A stretch of 64,000 bases of DNA from Syntrophomonas sp. (lineage in GTDB: Bacteria > Bacillota > Syntrophomonadia > Syntrophomonadales > Syntrophomonadaceae): contig JAENZE010000004.1 in NCBI GenBank assembly GCA_016841425.1, forward strand, positions 28,811-92,810, read 5' to 3'. Position 1 is the stretch's first letter, and every line of letters starts with the position of its first letter. Made by a program: the position numbers and the translations under genes. Below the pieces are notes generated by a model that was given only the letters and a program-made list of their open reading frames with translations, had not been told where the DNA came from and did no database searches. This document shows positions 45,603-55,133 of this stretch, one piece after another.

Positions 45603-46154
45603 ATGTCCCTACATTACATGATTCTGGGTTGTTTAATGGATGCACCTTCTCATGGATACGAAATAAGGAAAAGGATTAAAGAACTTTTCCAAAGAAGCCA
45701 CAATATTAATGAAGGTCAATTTTATGCGTTACTCAGAAAGATGGAAGCTGATAGTTTAATAAGAAAGGAGGTAGTCTTGCAGGAAAAGAACCCGCCCCGG
45801 AAAGTATTTTACTTAACGGAAAAGGGCAGAGAAGAACTGTTCGCCTGGCTTTCAAGCAATGGTGAGTCAGATGACATCTATAGATTTGACTTTTACCAGG
45901 CGTTTCCATTTCTTGAGAGGTGCAATTACTTCAAGCATTTATCTGATGAAACCGCTCTCAAACTTCTGGAACGGCAAGCCGTACTGGAGGAGGAGAAACT
46001 GGAGGAATTCACTAAGGTTCGTGATAATATGCAGGGTTTGAGGCTTAATCAGTATAGGATTGGCATAATTGAATTCAGTCTGGCTTTCCAGAAAACCAAG
46101 ATAGAGTGGTTAAAAAATATGAAAAGCAAAATTCTTGAGAATCAACCATTTTAG
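45603..46154 (+). CDS. PadR family transcriptional regulator
   Basis: A 183-residue regulator. The winged helix covers LHYMILGCLMDAPSHGYEIR to VFYLTEKGREELFAWL, and the C-terminal Vir_AR-type helical domain follows (dimerisation). ATG 45603 follows AAGGAGG at 45591-45597. It is 47 bases upstream of an enoyl-CoA hydratase gene on the same strand and may control it and the MFS gene. Confidence 0.88.
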   Translation: MSLHYMILGCLMDAPSHGYEIRKRIKELFQRSHNINEGQFYALLRKMEADSLIRKEVVLQEKNPPRKVFYLTEKGREELFAWLSSNGESDDIYRFDFYQAFPFLERCNYFKHLSDETALKLLERQAVLEEEKLEEFTKVRDNMQGLRLNQYRIGIIEFSLAFQKTKIEWLKNMKSKILENQPF

Positions 46155-46201
46155 GCAACATACAATCTAAATGGGCATCGAATTAAAAGGGGGGGAAAGT
46201 A

Positions 46202-46981
46202 ATGGAGGAGAAGCCGGTACTGTGGACAAAGGATGCAGGTATCTGCACCGTAGTTATGAATATTCCCAAGACTTTAAATGCACTTAGTACTCCAATGCTT
46301 GAGGGCCTGGAAGAGGCTCTGGAAGAATGTTTCGATGAAAGTATACGCGCTGTAATCTTAACCGGAGCCGGAAAGGCTTTTTGTTCAGGCGGTGATATTG
46401 CCGGAGCGGTTAAATCTGGTGCCCAGCAATGGTTGTTTCAGAATCCTAAGAAATTAGCAGTGGTAATCAATACCATACGGCAATTACCCAAACCCGTTAT
46501 TGCTTCTATAAATGGAGCAGCCTTTGGAGTCGGAATGAGCTTTGCCATGGCATGTGATTTAAGAATTGCATCCGACAAAGCAATTTTGGCTCAGGCATAT
46601 ACATCGGTAGGTCTCAGTCCAGATGGGGCCTGGACCTACACAGTCCCGCAGATAGTCGGCATGGCTAAAGCGCTGGAATTAGTCATGCTGGATACACCTA
46701 TTAAGGCCGAGGAAGCACTCCGGCTTGGTCTGGTGACCAAGGTCGTGCCTGCCGATCAACTAGAAGCAGAAACTGCTAAAGTAGCCAGGAAGTTGGCTGA
46801 TGGGCCCACCAAAGCCTATGCGAGTGCAAAAGCTATGATTAATAGCTCCATGCTGCCAGGTTTGGAAAGCCAGATGGAGAAAGAACGCTGGGGTATATCA
46901 AGCTGCGGTGCTACTGAGGATTTCAAGGAAGGGTATGAAGCAGTATTTAACAAAAGAAAAGCCAACTTTAGTGGACGTTAG
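46202..46981 (+). CDS. enoyl-CoA hydratase/isomerase family protein
   Basis: A 259-residue crotonase-fold enzyme. The oxyanion-hole residues lie in KAFCSGGDIAG and NGAAFGVGMSFAMACDLRIA. The position usually holding the first catalytic Glu of hydratases is within the GVGM segment and lacks Glu, while SPDGAWTYTVP carries Asp where the second Glu often sits, as in isomerase-type members. It acts on an acyl-CoA, perhaps in fatty or aryl acid breakdown. Followed by a hairpin at 47057-47094. Confidence 0.85.
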   Translation: MEEKPVLWTKDAGICTVVMNIPKTLNALSTPMLEGLEEALEECFDESIRAVILTGAGKAFCSGGDIAGAVKSGAQQWLFQNPKKLAVVINTIRQLPKPVIASINGAAFGVGMSFAMACDLRIASDKAILAQAYTSVGLSPDGAWTYTVPQIVGMAKALELVMLDTPIKAEEALRLGLVTKVVPADQLEAETAKVARKLADGPTKAYASAKAMINSSMLPGLESQMEKERWGISSCGATEDFKEGYEAVFNKRKANFSGR

Positions 46982-47056
46982 AGTAGAGACAAGCAGACCC
47001 CTGCAGGCTGAATTAGAACGTCAGAGAATTATATAGGTTGCTTTGTCTAAGGACTG

Positions 47057-47094
47057 CCTGGAAGGCCTGGATGCATTTCTTCCAGCCTTCCAGG
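47057..47094. terminator. hairpin between convergent genes
   Basis: CCTGGAAGGC (47057-47066) and GCCTTCCAGG (47085-47094) are perfect inverted repeats; no long T-run follows, so termination is probable rather than certain. Confidence 0.6.
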
Positions 47095-47118
47095 TCGAAA
47101 TAATAGCACTGGACCTGA

Positions 47119-48300
47119 CTAATGTATCGTTGTATTTTCCATCACATCATTCTCAGTAATATTGGGAATTGTAGTGAATTCACCTTTATAGTTACGCAAA
47201 GTATAGTTTTCTTCATCTTTTCCGACAATATAATAATCAGGCATTAACGGTATCTTACCTATTTTAGTCGCAATGACATACATGGGTTGAGCTAAACCAG
47301 AAGTATGCCCTCTAATAGTATCCCTGATCAGTTCAGCCCCTTTTTCTACCGGGGTTCTAAAATGGTCAATTCCAGGTGCAGGTTCTAAATAAAAAACGTA
47401 ATAGGGTCTAATTCTAATATTCAATAGTTTTTGATGCAGTTCCTGAAAAGACTTTTTATCATCATTTATCCCTTTTAATAATACTGCCTGGTTACCCACA
47501 TTAACTCCGCAGGTCAATAAGTCCCATACTGCCTGAGCGGTCTTTTCGGTTATCTCTCTGGCGTGATTGCATTGGGTGTTAAGCCAAATAGGCACTTTAT
47601 GGAAATCACCTAAGACTCTCTGCAATCCCTTGGTAATGCGGTGGGGAAGTACTATAGGCATCCTGCTTCCAAACCGAATCATCTCTATATGAGGTATTTC
47701 CCGGAGTTTACGAACTATGTACTCAATTTGTTCATCAGGGAGAAGAAAAGGGTCTCCGCCGGTTACTAATACTTCTCTAAGTTCAGTGTGTTCCCTGATC
47801 CAATCCAGTCCTTCGTCAACATCAAATCTGAGCTTTAAAGATTTGTCCACCACCAATTCTTTACGGAAACAGTGCCGGCAGTAAATCCCGCATATATTAA
47901 CTACCGTAAAGGCTATACGGTCATGATACTGTCGGGCTATAGTGTCTGGTCGTTTTTCATCTCCTGCTCGATTTTCTTTATATACCAGGTAATTTTCAAT
48001 CCCATAGCGATTTTGCTGTTCATATTTGGAGGGTACAATCTGTTTTCTAATAGGGCAGTTGGGATTATCGGGGTCCATCAAAGATGCGAAATATGGTGTA
48101 GTTCCCCATTTGGCTGTGGTACTTGTGATTGCCTCTTCTTCTTCCTGCGTAACATTAATATATTTCTTTAAATCCTTCAACGTATCTACCTGGTTTCTTA
48201 TCTGATGCTGCCATTCTTCTAGCTGGTTTGTACCAGTATAGTTATCTCTCTTAATTTCTGGCTGAGAGCTGGTTATATTTTGGCTCTGGTTATTTTGCAT
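47119..48300 (-). CDS. KamA family radical SAM aminomutase
   Basis: A 393-residue PLP- and radical SAM-dependent enzyme of the lysine 2,3-aminomutase family. The cluster motif is CGIYCRHCFRK; the PLP lysine is kept in KIGKIPLMPDYY. The two aspartates that hold the substrate side chain in lysine 2,3-aminomutase are replaced: the CDLS position reads LEPA (Glu), and the VVDAPGGGGK position reads VIATKIGK (Ala, and two residues shorter). Lysine may therefore not be the substrate. It stands alone on the minus strand with no lysine fermentation genes nearby. Confidence 0.85.
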   Translation of the reverse strand: MQNNQSQNITSSQPEIKRDNYTGTNQLEEWQHQIRNQVDTLKDLKKYINVTQEEEEAITSTTAKWGTTPYFASLMDPDNPNCPIRKQIVPSKYEQQNRYGIENYLVYKENRAGDEKRPDTIARQYHDRIAFTVVNICGIYCRHCFRKELVVDKSLKLRFDVDEGLDWIREHTELREVLVTGGDPFLLPDEQIEYIVRKLREIPHIEMIRFGSRMPIVLPHRITKGLQRVLGDFHKVPIWLNTQCNHAREITEKTAQAVWDLLTCGVNVGNQAVLLKGINDDKKSFQELHQKLLNIRIRPYYVFYLEPAPGIDHFRTPVEKGAELIRDTIRGHTSGLAQPMYVIATKIGKIPLMPDYYIVGKDEENYTLRNYKGEFTTIPNITENDVMENTTIH

Positions 48301-48619
48301 ATGTGTAAGGCCCTTTCTGCTTTTTATATAAAAACTAGGTAAGGATATCTCAGTTTATATAATATTTCTTTAATAACGAGTTTCTATTCCCATTAGAGTG
48401 CAAAGGATAACCAGCTGTTAGAATTGTTATCACCTGAAGGGCACTTCGATATCTATGAACAGGAACATTTCGTAAGGGAAATAGCTGCGCAGCTGGACTT
48501 TATTAAAGCAATTTGTTATAAATATAGTATTTCTAAGAGCTCCAGAAATAAATAAGCTAATATTAACTTAAGAAAAAGACAACGTTTCTCAATAGTTAAC
48601 TGAGATAAGGAGGTTAGTT
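48301..48619. other. intergenic region with a possible gene tail
   Basis: The frame 48419-48555 reads ELLSPEGHFDIYEQEHFVRE and on to a stop, protein-like but without a start, perhaps the tail of a lost gene. The remainder serves as leader of the DUF488 gene; no clear promoter boxes are seen. Confidence 0.35.
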
Positions 48620-49054
48620 ATGGTTATATGTACTATAGGGTTTTCTAAGAAAAGTTTAAGAGACTTTGTTGCTAGACTTCAGAACGCAGGAGTGAAAAGG
48701 ATTATCGATGTTCGGCTTAACAACACTTCCCAGCTGGCAGGATATGCGAAAAAACAAGACCTGGAATATATTCTTGAATTAGTGGGAATAGAGTATGCCC
48801 ATCACCCTGAATTAGCACCTACCGATTTACTTATGAAAGACTATAAAGAAAAAAGAGTCACTTGGACCGATTTTGTTGATATGTTTAATAAAATGCTTGA
48901 TGAAAGAAAACCTCTTACTCAATTCCTATCAGAAAAGGAACCCGAAATTGTCTGTCTGCTCTGTGCTGAAGATAAACCTGATCACTGCCATCGAATATTA
49001 GTTGCCGAGTACATAAAAGAAAAAATTCCCGGGATTCAAATTAGACATTTATAG
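48620..49054 (+). CDS. DUF488 family protein
   Basis: A 144-residue DUF488 protein: TIGFSKKSLRDFVARL at the start, IIDVRLNN, and the cysteine-containing VCLLCAEDKPDHCHRILVAEY at the end. The family is widespread and of unknown function, possibly nucleic-acid related. Good AAGGAGG site before the ATG. Confidence 0.85.
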   Translation: MVICTIGFSKKSLRDFVARLQNAGVKRIIDVRLNNTSQLAGYAKKQDLEYILELVGIEYAHHPELAPTDLLMKDYKEKRVTWTDFVDMFNKMLDERKPLTQFLSEKEPEIVCLLCAEDKPDHCHRILVAEYIKEKIPGIQIRHL

Positions 49055-49169
49055 CTTCATTGAGAATATTCTCTTAGTTCAACCTGACGCTTTTAAATTT
49101 GCTCGATTCGAAATCTGGGTGTAAGGACAGGTGCTGTAGAGTATCTCGTCATAACCAGACTCGGCACCA

Positions 49170-50678
49170 TTATTTGCCCCATATGCGCTGTAGTACTCGC
49201 TGAAGGAAAGGTTGCTTAGCCGCAGAAGATTGAACCCGGTCGGTATCTGGCCTTCCTTTGATACTCACTACATCGCTTTCGCTTTTTAAAGGCGGCCCGG
49301 GTCTTATGATAATACGTACTAATTTTGCTTGATCGGCAAGAGGCTCTGTATTACTCTGTTTGGGGGTTTTATCTTCTGGTTTTACCTGAATTGACAGCTC
49401 TCTGCGCTTCTCATACTGCTTATTGGAATTGGAGCGAGAACGGCTGCGTTTATTTTCTCTTGATTTAAAATCAGGAGCTGCCTGAGGGGTACTGATTTGC
49501 TGTGGCGGTGAATTGGCCTGGATCCATTTCTCGACCGAAGCTCTGCATTTATTAATAACAGCCTCTGACGGTAATTCCGCTTCCTCTATCATAGCTCCGA
49601 TATGTTCTTCTATTTCGTAGAGGCTCATGATGTCATCACCAGTAACCAGCGTAATAGCCCGGCCTCCATTACCGGCTCTGCCAGTACGCCCGATTCTATG
49701 CACATAGCTGTCTTTTTCGCTGGGAACATCATAGTTGACTACCAGGGACAAATCGTCTATATGAATACCACGGGCTGCAACATCTGTGGCTACCAGCAGA
49801 TGAAAATGTCCCTCTTTGAACTGCTGTAGGGTCTTCAGCCGCTTAAATTGTGGGATATCTCCATGCAGTACACGAGAAGCATAACCTTTTCGAGATAAGA
49901 AACGTTGAACGTTATCAACAGTGTTTCGTGTGTTACAAAAAATAATACAGCTTTCGGGCTGCTCTGCCAGAAGCAGACGGCTTAACTGCAGGTTTTTTTC
50001 GTTATTATTCACCCGATAATATACTTGTTGAGTAGTATCTACTGTCATGGTTTGCGATTCAATTTCAACAGTAACCGGGCTTTTCATATATTCCCTGCAA
50101 ATTTTACGGACTTCAGCAGGTATAGTAGCTGAAAAGAGTAGAGTAACCTTATCTCGGGGAAGGGTTTTAATAATCCTCTCCACCTGTTCGAGAAAGCCCA
50201 TGTCCAGCATCCTATCAGCTTCATCAAGTACCAGAAATCGAATATTCCTGGTTTTTAGATTCCTTTGGCGAATGTGATCAAAAACCCGGCCCGGTGTTCC
50301 GGTAACAATGGTAACTCCAGTATTTAGTGCCTGTATCTCTACATTAATATTGTGCTGACCGTATACAGCCGTTGTCTTGTGACGTAGATGCTTTGACATC
50401 TGTTTAAGATCACTGTCTACCTGGACTGCCAACTCCCGAGTGGGTGTGAGAATTAGACCCTGGGGTTCCACCGCTTCAGGATCAGTCAATTGCAACATGG
50501 AAACTCCAAAAACAGCAGTCTTGCCACTGCCTGTTTTAGACATGACGATCAGATCTTCCTTGTTCAGGACATGAGGTATTGCCATTTTCTGCACCTCTGT
50601 AGGTGCCTCAAAGCCCATATCGTCAAGGGCTTTTAAAATAGGAGGCGAAATGCCCAGGTTTTTAAAACTGTTGTTCAT
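49170..50678 (-). CDS. DEAD-box RNA helicase
   Basis: ATP-dependent RNA helicase of 502 residues: Q motif near FKNLGISPPILKALDDMGFE, motif I SKTGSGKTAVF, motif II VLDEADRMLDMGF, motif III LFSATIP, motif VI YVHRIGRTGRAGNGG. The C-terminal 120 residues are a basic, low-complexity tail rich in Ser, Arg, Lys and Pro (ENKRSRSRSNSNKQYEKRRE), without a recognised RNA-binding domain, unlike CshA or DbpA. It may act in ribosome assembly or RNA decay. Confidence 0.9.
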   Translation of the reverse strand: MNNSFKNLGISPPILKALDDMGFEAPTEVQKMAIPHVLNKEDLIVMSKTGSGKTAVFGVSMLQLTDPEAVEPQGLILTPTRELAVQVDSDLKQMSKHLRHKTTAVYGQHNINVEIQALNTGVTIVTGTPGRVFDHIRQRNLKTRNIRFLVLDEADRMLDMGFLEQVERIIKTLPRDKVTLLFSATIPAEVRKICREYMKSPVTVEIESQTMTVDTTQQVYYRVNNNEKNLQLSRLLLAEQPESCIIFCNTRNTVDNVQRFLSRKGYASRVLHGDIPQFKRLKTLQQFKEGHFHLLVATDVAARGIHIDDLSLVVNYDVPSEKDSYVHRIGRTGRAGNGGRAITLVTGDDIMSLYEIEEHIGAMIEEAELPSEAVINKCRASVEKWIQANSPPQQISTPQAAPDFKSRENKRSRSRSNSNKQYEKRRELSIQVKPEDKTPKQSNTEPLADQAKLVRIIIRPGPPLKSESDVVSIKGRPDTDRVQSSAAKQPFLQRVLQRIWGK

Positions 50679-50798
50679 TGTTATCTTCTTTCATTATTAC
50701 TAGCTAAATACTAAATAAAATAATTTGCTTCTGGTTTATTCTAGACAAGGTAATGCAAAGTGTCAAGGGGACGGGGTTGCTGGACAACATTTTTTAAT

Positions 50799-51791
50799 TT
50801 ATGCAGGCATTTCTTTGCCTGGACGCAGTTCTTTCTCGTAAGTAACAATATCCCGTACTACTTTCATACCTGCCCTGGTATAGACCCGGTTTGCCCCAGT
50901 TAAACTTTCAGCATCAACTGTAAGCCCAGCCCAATTTAACCCACGGTAATAGAATTCTCTAAATACATAGCGAAGCATGGCCAGTGCAAGTCCTCTTCGG
51001 CGCCAAGGGCGTCTTACAGACAGGTTCAGCACAAAACCCATCTCCCGGTCACTGCCAGTATTAGGGGAGCATAAGGCGACAGCAGCAATCTCACTCTTAT
51101 CCATGGCTATAAACCATAATGACGGATCAAAATCTGGATTATTCTCGTTATGATGGTGCCATATTCTTATGGACTCTTCTTCTTCCCCCTCAACATATCC
51201 CCAGTGGTCCTGGAACGCTTCGTTGGCAGCCCTGTATATCGCGCGCAAGTCAGGGTAATCTCGATAGGTAGTAATTCGTATTCCATCAGGAAAAACTGGT
51301 TCATCCAAATTATTATCTAGTTTGGCAACCATTAGATATGAATGACGTACAGGCAGTATCTTCATTTTTTCAAACAGGCCTATAGTTGGATTATGGAGGT
51401 CCAAAGTATGAAGCTGCATAGCTACACGAAATCCTGTGGGAACTTTGCAGATAGCATAGGATGCCCTTTGCTCGGCCCATGTTAAGAGGTACTCACCAAT
51501 GCCCTGGCCCTGGAAATCATTGTGTACACAGCCCTGGACCAATGGACGAACGGGTGGAGATATATAGTCTATAACCAGAATACAGCCAACCATGAGCTCA
51601 TCTGCTGTTAACACCAATAGAGTGGAGGATTTCATATCAAACCCTGGTGCTGTAAAACTGTTTTGAATGTCGTCAATGCTAACCTTGGGCATCCCCAAAA
51701 GCGGTTCCCAGTAGTTGTTAAACAATTCAGTAATTCCTTGCAAGTCCGGTAATTCTGCTGGCCGAGCATAAAAACCTTTCTTTAAAGTCAT
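50799..51791 (-). CDS. double GNAT-domain acetyltransferase
   Basis: A 330-residue protein with two GNAT folds. The first has the acetyl-CoA motif NDFQGQGIGEYLLTWAEQRA, the second VRRPWRRRGLALAMLRYVFR, so both halves may bind acetyl-CoA, as in MshD-like proteins. The substrate is unknown. A GGGGACGGGG core of the RAYT palindrome type lies just beyond the stop at about 50767. Confidence 0.82.
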   Translation of the reverse strand: MTLKKGFYARPAELPDLQGITELFNNYWEPLLGMPKVSIDDIQNSFTAPGFDMKSSTLLVLTADELMVGCILVIDYISPPVRPLVQGCVHNDFQGQGIGEYLLTWAEQRASYAICKVPTGFRVAMQLHTLDLHNPTIGLFEKMKILPVRHSYLMVAKLDNNLDEPVFPDGIRITTYRDYPDLRAIYRAANEAFQDHWGYVEGEEEESIRIWHHHNENNPDFDPSLWFIAMDKSEIAAVALCSPNTGSDREMGFVLNLSVRRPWRRRGLALAMLRYVFREFYYRGLNWAGLTVDAESLTGANRVYTRAGMKVVRDIVTYEKELRPGKEMPA

Positions 51792-51887
51792 CTCTAAGTT
51801 CTCTCTTTCTTCTTATATATAGCTAGATTCCGTTTCCCCTGCAGTTGCTGCAGATAGCATACGGTTTTAATAATATGCTGCTTAATA

Positions 51888-52769
51888 TTAGATTACGGAT
51901 ACTTTATTAACCAATCTGCCAATTCCTTCAATATAACATTCCACGATATCACCATTATTAAGGAGCTTAGGAGGATCAAAACCCATTCCTACTCCGCTCG
52001 GTGTTCCCGTACAAATAATATCTCCGGGTTTAAGTGTCATCCCTTTAGAAAGGTCGCTTATGATATATGGGATATCAAAAATCATATTACTAGTATTGGA
52101 GTTCTGTCTAAGCTCGCCATTGATACTGGATTGAATATTCAATTTCACGGGAAAAGGAAGTGCCTTTTTATGAACTATAACTGGACCCATGGGACAAAAA
52201 GTATCCAGGCTTTTTCCTTTATACCACTGCTTGTGTTTTCCTTGCAGATCACGGGCAGAAACATCATTGACTATAGTATAGCCCCAGATATAGTCTTCGA
52301 CTTCATCAACATTAATGTTTATTCCTTCTTTGGCAATAACTACGGCCAGTTCAACCTCATAATCGACCTGACCGGTATTTTCCAAGCTGAATCGGATATC
52401 ATCACCATTAGCTATGGCCGGAGACGCCATCTTGGTAAAATAAATAGGAGCGTCGGGTATACCAGTATCTGATATTTTAGTCATCTTTATCTCCCGGGCA
52501 TGGTCCGCATAATTTTTACCCAGACAGATAACATTTCTTCTTGGATATGGAATAGGGGCTAGTAGTTTAACAGTATTTAAGGGGAGCGAAGTAGTTTTAT
52601 TATCAGTAATTAGGCTCTTTATTTCATCCAATAAAGAGGCGGTGGTATTTTCTATTAATTCAAGCATGGAGTTGAGCTTAATACTTAAACTATTGTTTAA
52701 TGGAACCACATTATCCCCGACCAATACGCCAACATTTTCACCTTCGGCCAGATAAGTAATAAATTTCAT
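51888..52769 (-). CDS. fumarylacetoacetate hydrolase family protein
   Basis: A 293-residue FAH-family enzyme: CLGKNYADHAREI, the metal-binding VDYEVELAVVIAKEG, and VNDVSARDLQGKHKQWYKGKSLD. Such enzymes include 2-hydroxyhepta-2,4-diene-1,7-dioate isomerases, oxaloacetate tautomerases/decarboxylases and acylpyruvases; the exact reaction cannot be chosen here. The N-terminal 70 residues are the small domain typical of FAHD-type proteins. Confidence 0.85.
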   Translation of the reverse strand: MKFITYLAEGENVGVLVGDNVVPLNNSLSIKLNSMLELIENTTASLLDEIKSLITDNKTTSLPLNTVKLLAPIPYPRRNVICLGKNYADHAREIKMTKISDTGIPDAPIYFTKMASPAIANGDDIRFSLENTGQVDYEVELAVVIAKEGININVDEVEDYIWGYTIVNDVSARDLQGKHKQWYKGKSLDTFCPMGPVIVHKKALPFPVKLNIQSSINGELRQNSNTSNMIFDIPYIISDLSKGMTLKPGDIICTGTPSGVGMGFDPPKLLNNGDIVECYIEGIGRLVNKVSVI

Positions 52770-53149
52770 CTAATGCTTCCTCCACCTAATCAATATTTTC
52801 ACCAGACATCAGGGGGATAGGTTGGGAAATGTTTCTATGTAAGGAATAGCACTTGTTCATACTATTCATTTAAATAGAAGAAATACCCCTTAATTGTAAG
52901 AGATATCCCAAATCAAAGCAATATATATTGACAGCCTCTAGTATCAGAAGGAGACGGGGCAATCGCCTGGTTCCTTTGACATTGTTTATGGCATCTCCAT
53001 CAGAGCTGAAGCTATTTTCGCCAGGACTGCCTCCCTGCGAAGAACCGTCTTTGCCTCCAGCCGGAACTTGACTAAATAAATTGTATTAAGTATACTAAAC
53101 TAGTAAATTACTAATATACTAAATAACTAAACCGATTGGGGTGTGTAAT
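52770..53149. promoter_or_regulatory. intergenic region with promoter and palindromes
   Basis: A good promoter lies at 53068-53096: TTGACT, 17 bases, TATACT. It overlaps AGTATACT, and TAGTAAATTACTA follows, which could be operator sites. Upstream, GGAGACGGGGC (about 52953) is a relic of the RAYT-type palindrome. No gene is supported. Confidence 0.65.
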
Positions 53150-53629
53150 ATGAAAATACCAGTAACTTTAAAACATAAACCAGTAATAGTGGTAGATAAT
53201 TATGAGCAGGTCGATGGGCGGTATGCATATAATTCGGATGCTAAAGGATTATCATTAGGACTTGCTCAATGGAATGACCGGGGAAAGATTGAAATTTCCG
53301 CCAAGGTATGGAGATATACCGGTGAAAAATGGTCAAGACAATCAGAGGAATTGCCACTCCATAGAGTACTTGATTTAGCCTTGCTTATATGCAAGTCAAG
53401 ACTGCATTTTATGGAGGCTTACCGATATGAAAAGCTTTACGACCCTGAAAAGACTACAATAGATAGAATAGGGCTACAGGGGGATGCTATGACTGTTCAT
53501 ATCTGTACCGATAATCCCATGATTGATGAGGATATCAGACTTTTTAGGGATTGTGTCAGTAAAGATGATGAGCTTATAGGTGAAAGGTTAAGAGTCCTCG
53601 CCGCTATTCTGAAGGATATGGGATATTAA
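53150..53629 (+). CDS. DUF6530-like hypothetical protein
   Basis: A 159-residue protein resembling the DUF6530 family, with VDGRYAYNSDAKGLSLGLAQ near residues 22-41 and a C-terminal IDEDIRLFRDC segment. No catalytic motif is evident. ATG 53150 is preferred over an in-frame GTG at 53141. It is followed after 25 bases by a GIY-YIG-like gene, with which it probably shares the promoter at 53068-53096. Confidence 0.65.
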   Translation: MKIPVTLKHKPVIVVDNYEQVDGRYAYNSDAKGLSLGLAQWNDRGKIEISAKVWRYTGEKWSRQSEELPLHRVLDLALLICKSRLHFMEAYRYEKLYDPEKTTIDRIGLQGDAMTVHICTDNPMIDEDIRLFRDCVSKDDELIGERLRVLAAILKDMGY

Positions 53630-53654
53630 AACCTTTAAAGGAGAAGAAGCAACA

Positions 53655-54011
53655 ATGAAAATCTCAAGTGAGAAGAAAAAGGAACTTCGGGCTCAATACA
53701 AGCAAATTAAACCTGATATGGGTATATTTGCAGTAATCAATAAATCAAATTTCAAACACTTTTTAGAAACCACCCAGAACCTAAAAGGTAAAATAAATAG
53801 CACCCAATTTAGACTTGAAGCGGGCAGCCATCCTAACAAAGAACTGCAGAAGGATTGGCGGACAATTGGATCAGATGGATTTGAAATAAAAATTATTGAG
53901 CAAATTGAATACGACAAAGATGAATGCAAAACTGATTATAGTGATGACCTGGAACTGTTAAAAATGATATGGGTTGAAAATCTGACGAATGAAGATATTC
54001 AGCTCTATTAG
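53655..54011 (+). CDS. degenerate GIY-YIG nuclease family protein
   Basis: A 118-residue protein that follows short GIY-YIG family members: MGIFAVINKSNFKHF in place of the GIY/YIG strands and FRLEAGSHPNKELQKDW in the middle, the latter strongly conserved in these proteins. The canonical GIY and YIG triplets are altered (GIF; no YIG) and the catalytic Arg helix is not clear, so nuclease activity is doubtful. AAGGAG lies 10 bases before the ATG. Confidence 0.65.
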   Translation: MKISSEKKKELRAQYKQIKPDMGIFAVINKSNFKHFLETTQNLKGKINSTQFRLEAGSHPNKELQKDWRTIGSDGFEIKIIEQIEYDKDECKTDYSDDLELLKMIWVENLTNEDIQLY

Positions 54012-54170
54012 AACCTAAAGCCCTGCCTGTTATTACTCTTATTATGCTCTTAAAAGGCTGTAAGTGATAGGTTTACTTGCAGTCTTTTGATTTTCCGGAA
54101 TGTCCTATTCTTTTCTATTGACCTTGACGCAGCGTAAAGGTTTATACTTGTTCTGTCAGGAGGTAAAGCC

Positions 54171-54935
54171 ATGGAATATACAGTGCAAAAATTAGGGCAG
54201 ATGGCTGGTATCAGTACGAGAACACTGAGATATTACGATGAAATAGGGATTTTAAAGCCGGCTCGGATTAATTCGTCGGGATATCGAATCTATAGTCAAG
54301 AAGAGGTTGAAAGATTACAGCAAATTCTTTTCTATAGAGAACTGGGAGTAAGTCTGGATGATATACGGGACATTTTAAATGCATCGTCTTTTGATGGCTT
54401 AAAGGCGCTGAATGAACATCGGGAAAAACTCCTTAACAAACGAAGACAATTAGATTTGTTAATTATTAATGTAGAAAGGACCATTGCTGAAAAAGAAGGA
54501 GGTATTAATATGACAGACAGCGAGAAATTTGCAGGATTCAAACGAAAAATGATAGATGACAATGAGAAAAAATATGGAAAAGAAATTCGGGAAAAATATG
54601 GCGCTGAGAAAGTCAATCAATCTAATCAAGCGCTAGAGGGTATGACCCAGCAACAATATGCTGAATGGGAAAGACTCGGCGTCGAGATTATGGTAACCCT
54701 TAAAGAAGCATTTGCTACGAATAACCCAGGCGGTGAACTGGCCCAGAAAACTGCGGATTTACATCGTCAATGGCTAAGCTTCACCTGGGATAGATACAGC
54801 AAAGAAGCACATGCAGGCCTGGCGCAGATGTATGTTGATGATGAGAGATTTACTGCCTACTATGACCAAGCCCAACCCGGTGCGGCAGAATTTTTAAGAG
54901 ATGCTATTTTGATTTATACGGGCCAGATACAATAG
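54171..54935 (+). CDS. MerR regulator with TipAS ligand domain
   Basis: A 254-residue TipA-like activator. Residues 1-72 are the MerR winged helix (LGQMAGISTRTLRYYDEIGI), 75-110 a coiled coil, and from 114 the TipAS antibiotic-recognition domain (KFAGFKRKMIDDNEKKYG, then PGGELAQKTADLHRQWLSF and FTAYYDQAQPGAAEFL). Inside the gene, AAGGAGG (54496-54502) precedes an in-frame ATG at 54510, which would produce the ligand domain alone (141 residues), as known for Streptomyces TipAL/TipAS. The GGAGG before the first ATG is also good. No target gene is adjacent. Confidence 0.9.
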   Translation: MEYTVQKLGQMAGISTRTLRYYDEIGILKPARINSSGYRIYSQEEVERLQQILFYRELGVSLDDIRDILNASSFDGLKALNEHREKLLNKRRQLDLLIINVERTIAEKEGGINMTDSEKFAGFKRKMIDDNEKKYGKEIREKYGAEKVNQSNQALEGMTQQQYAEWERLGVEIMVTLKEAFATNNPGGELAQKTADLHRQWLSFTWDRYSKEAHAGLAQMYVDDERFTAYYDQAQPGAAEFLRDAILIYTGQIQ

Positions 54936-55083
54936 CGTGAACTCCCACCTATCAGGCTTACTCAAATAGAAGCACAGCTCAATCTCTTACAAGGAGAACA
55001 GCATCTGCAAAATATCCTGCAATTATATGGTTTTTAATCAGTCCAATTTAACTGAAAGAAAGCGAGGTTTATAATAAATAGCC

Positions 55084-55118
55084 AAAGAGCCAGTAGTCTG
55101 ATAAACTATGGCTCTTTT
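55084..55118. terminator. bidirectional terminator
   Basis: AAAGAGCCA (55084-55092) pairs with TGGCTCTTTT (55109-55118), with A and T runs suited to both strands; it separates the TipA-like gene from the convergent DUF4489 gene. Confidence 0.75.
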
Positions 55119-55133
55119 GAATAATGTCGGACT

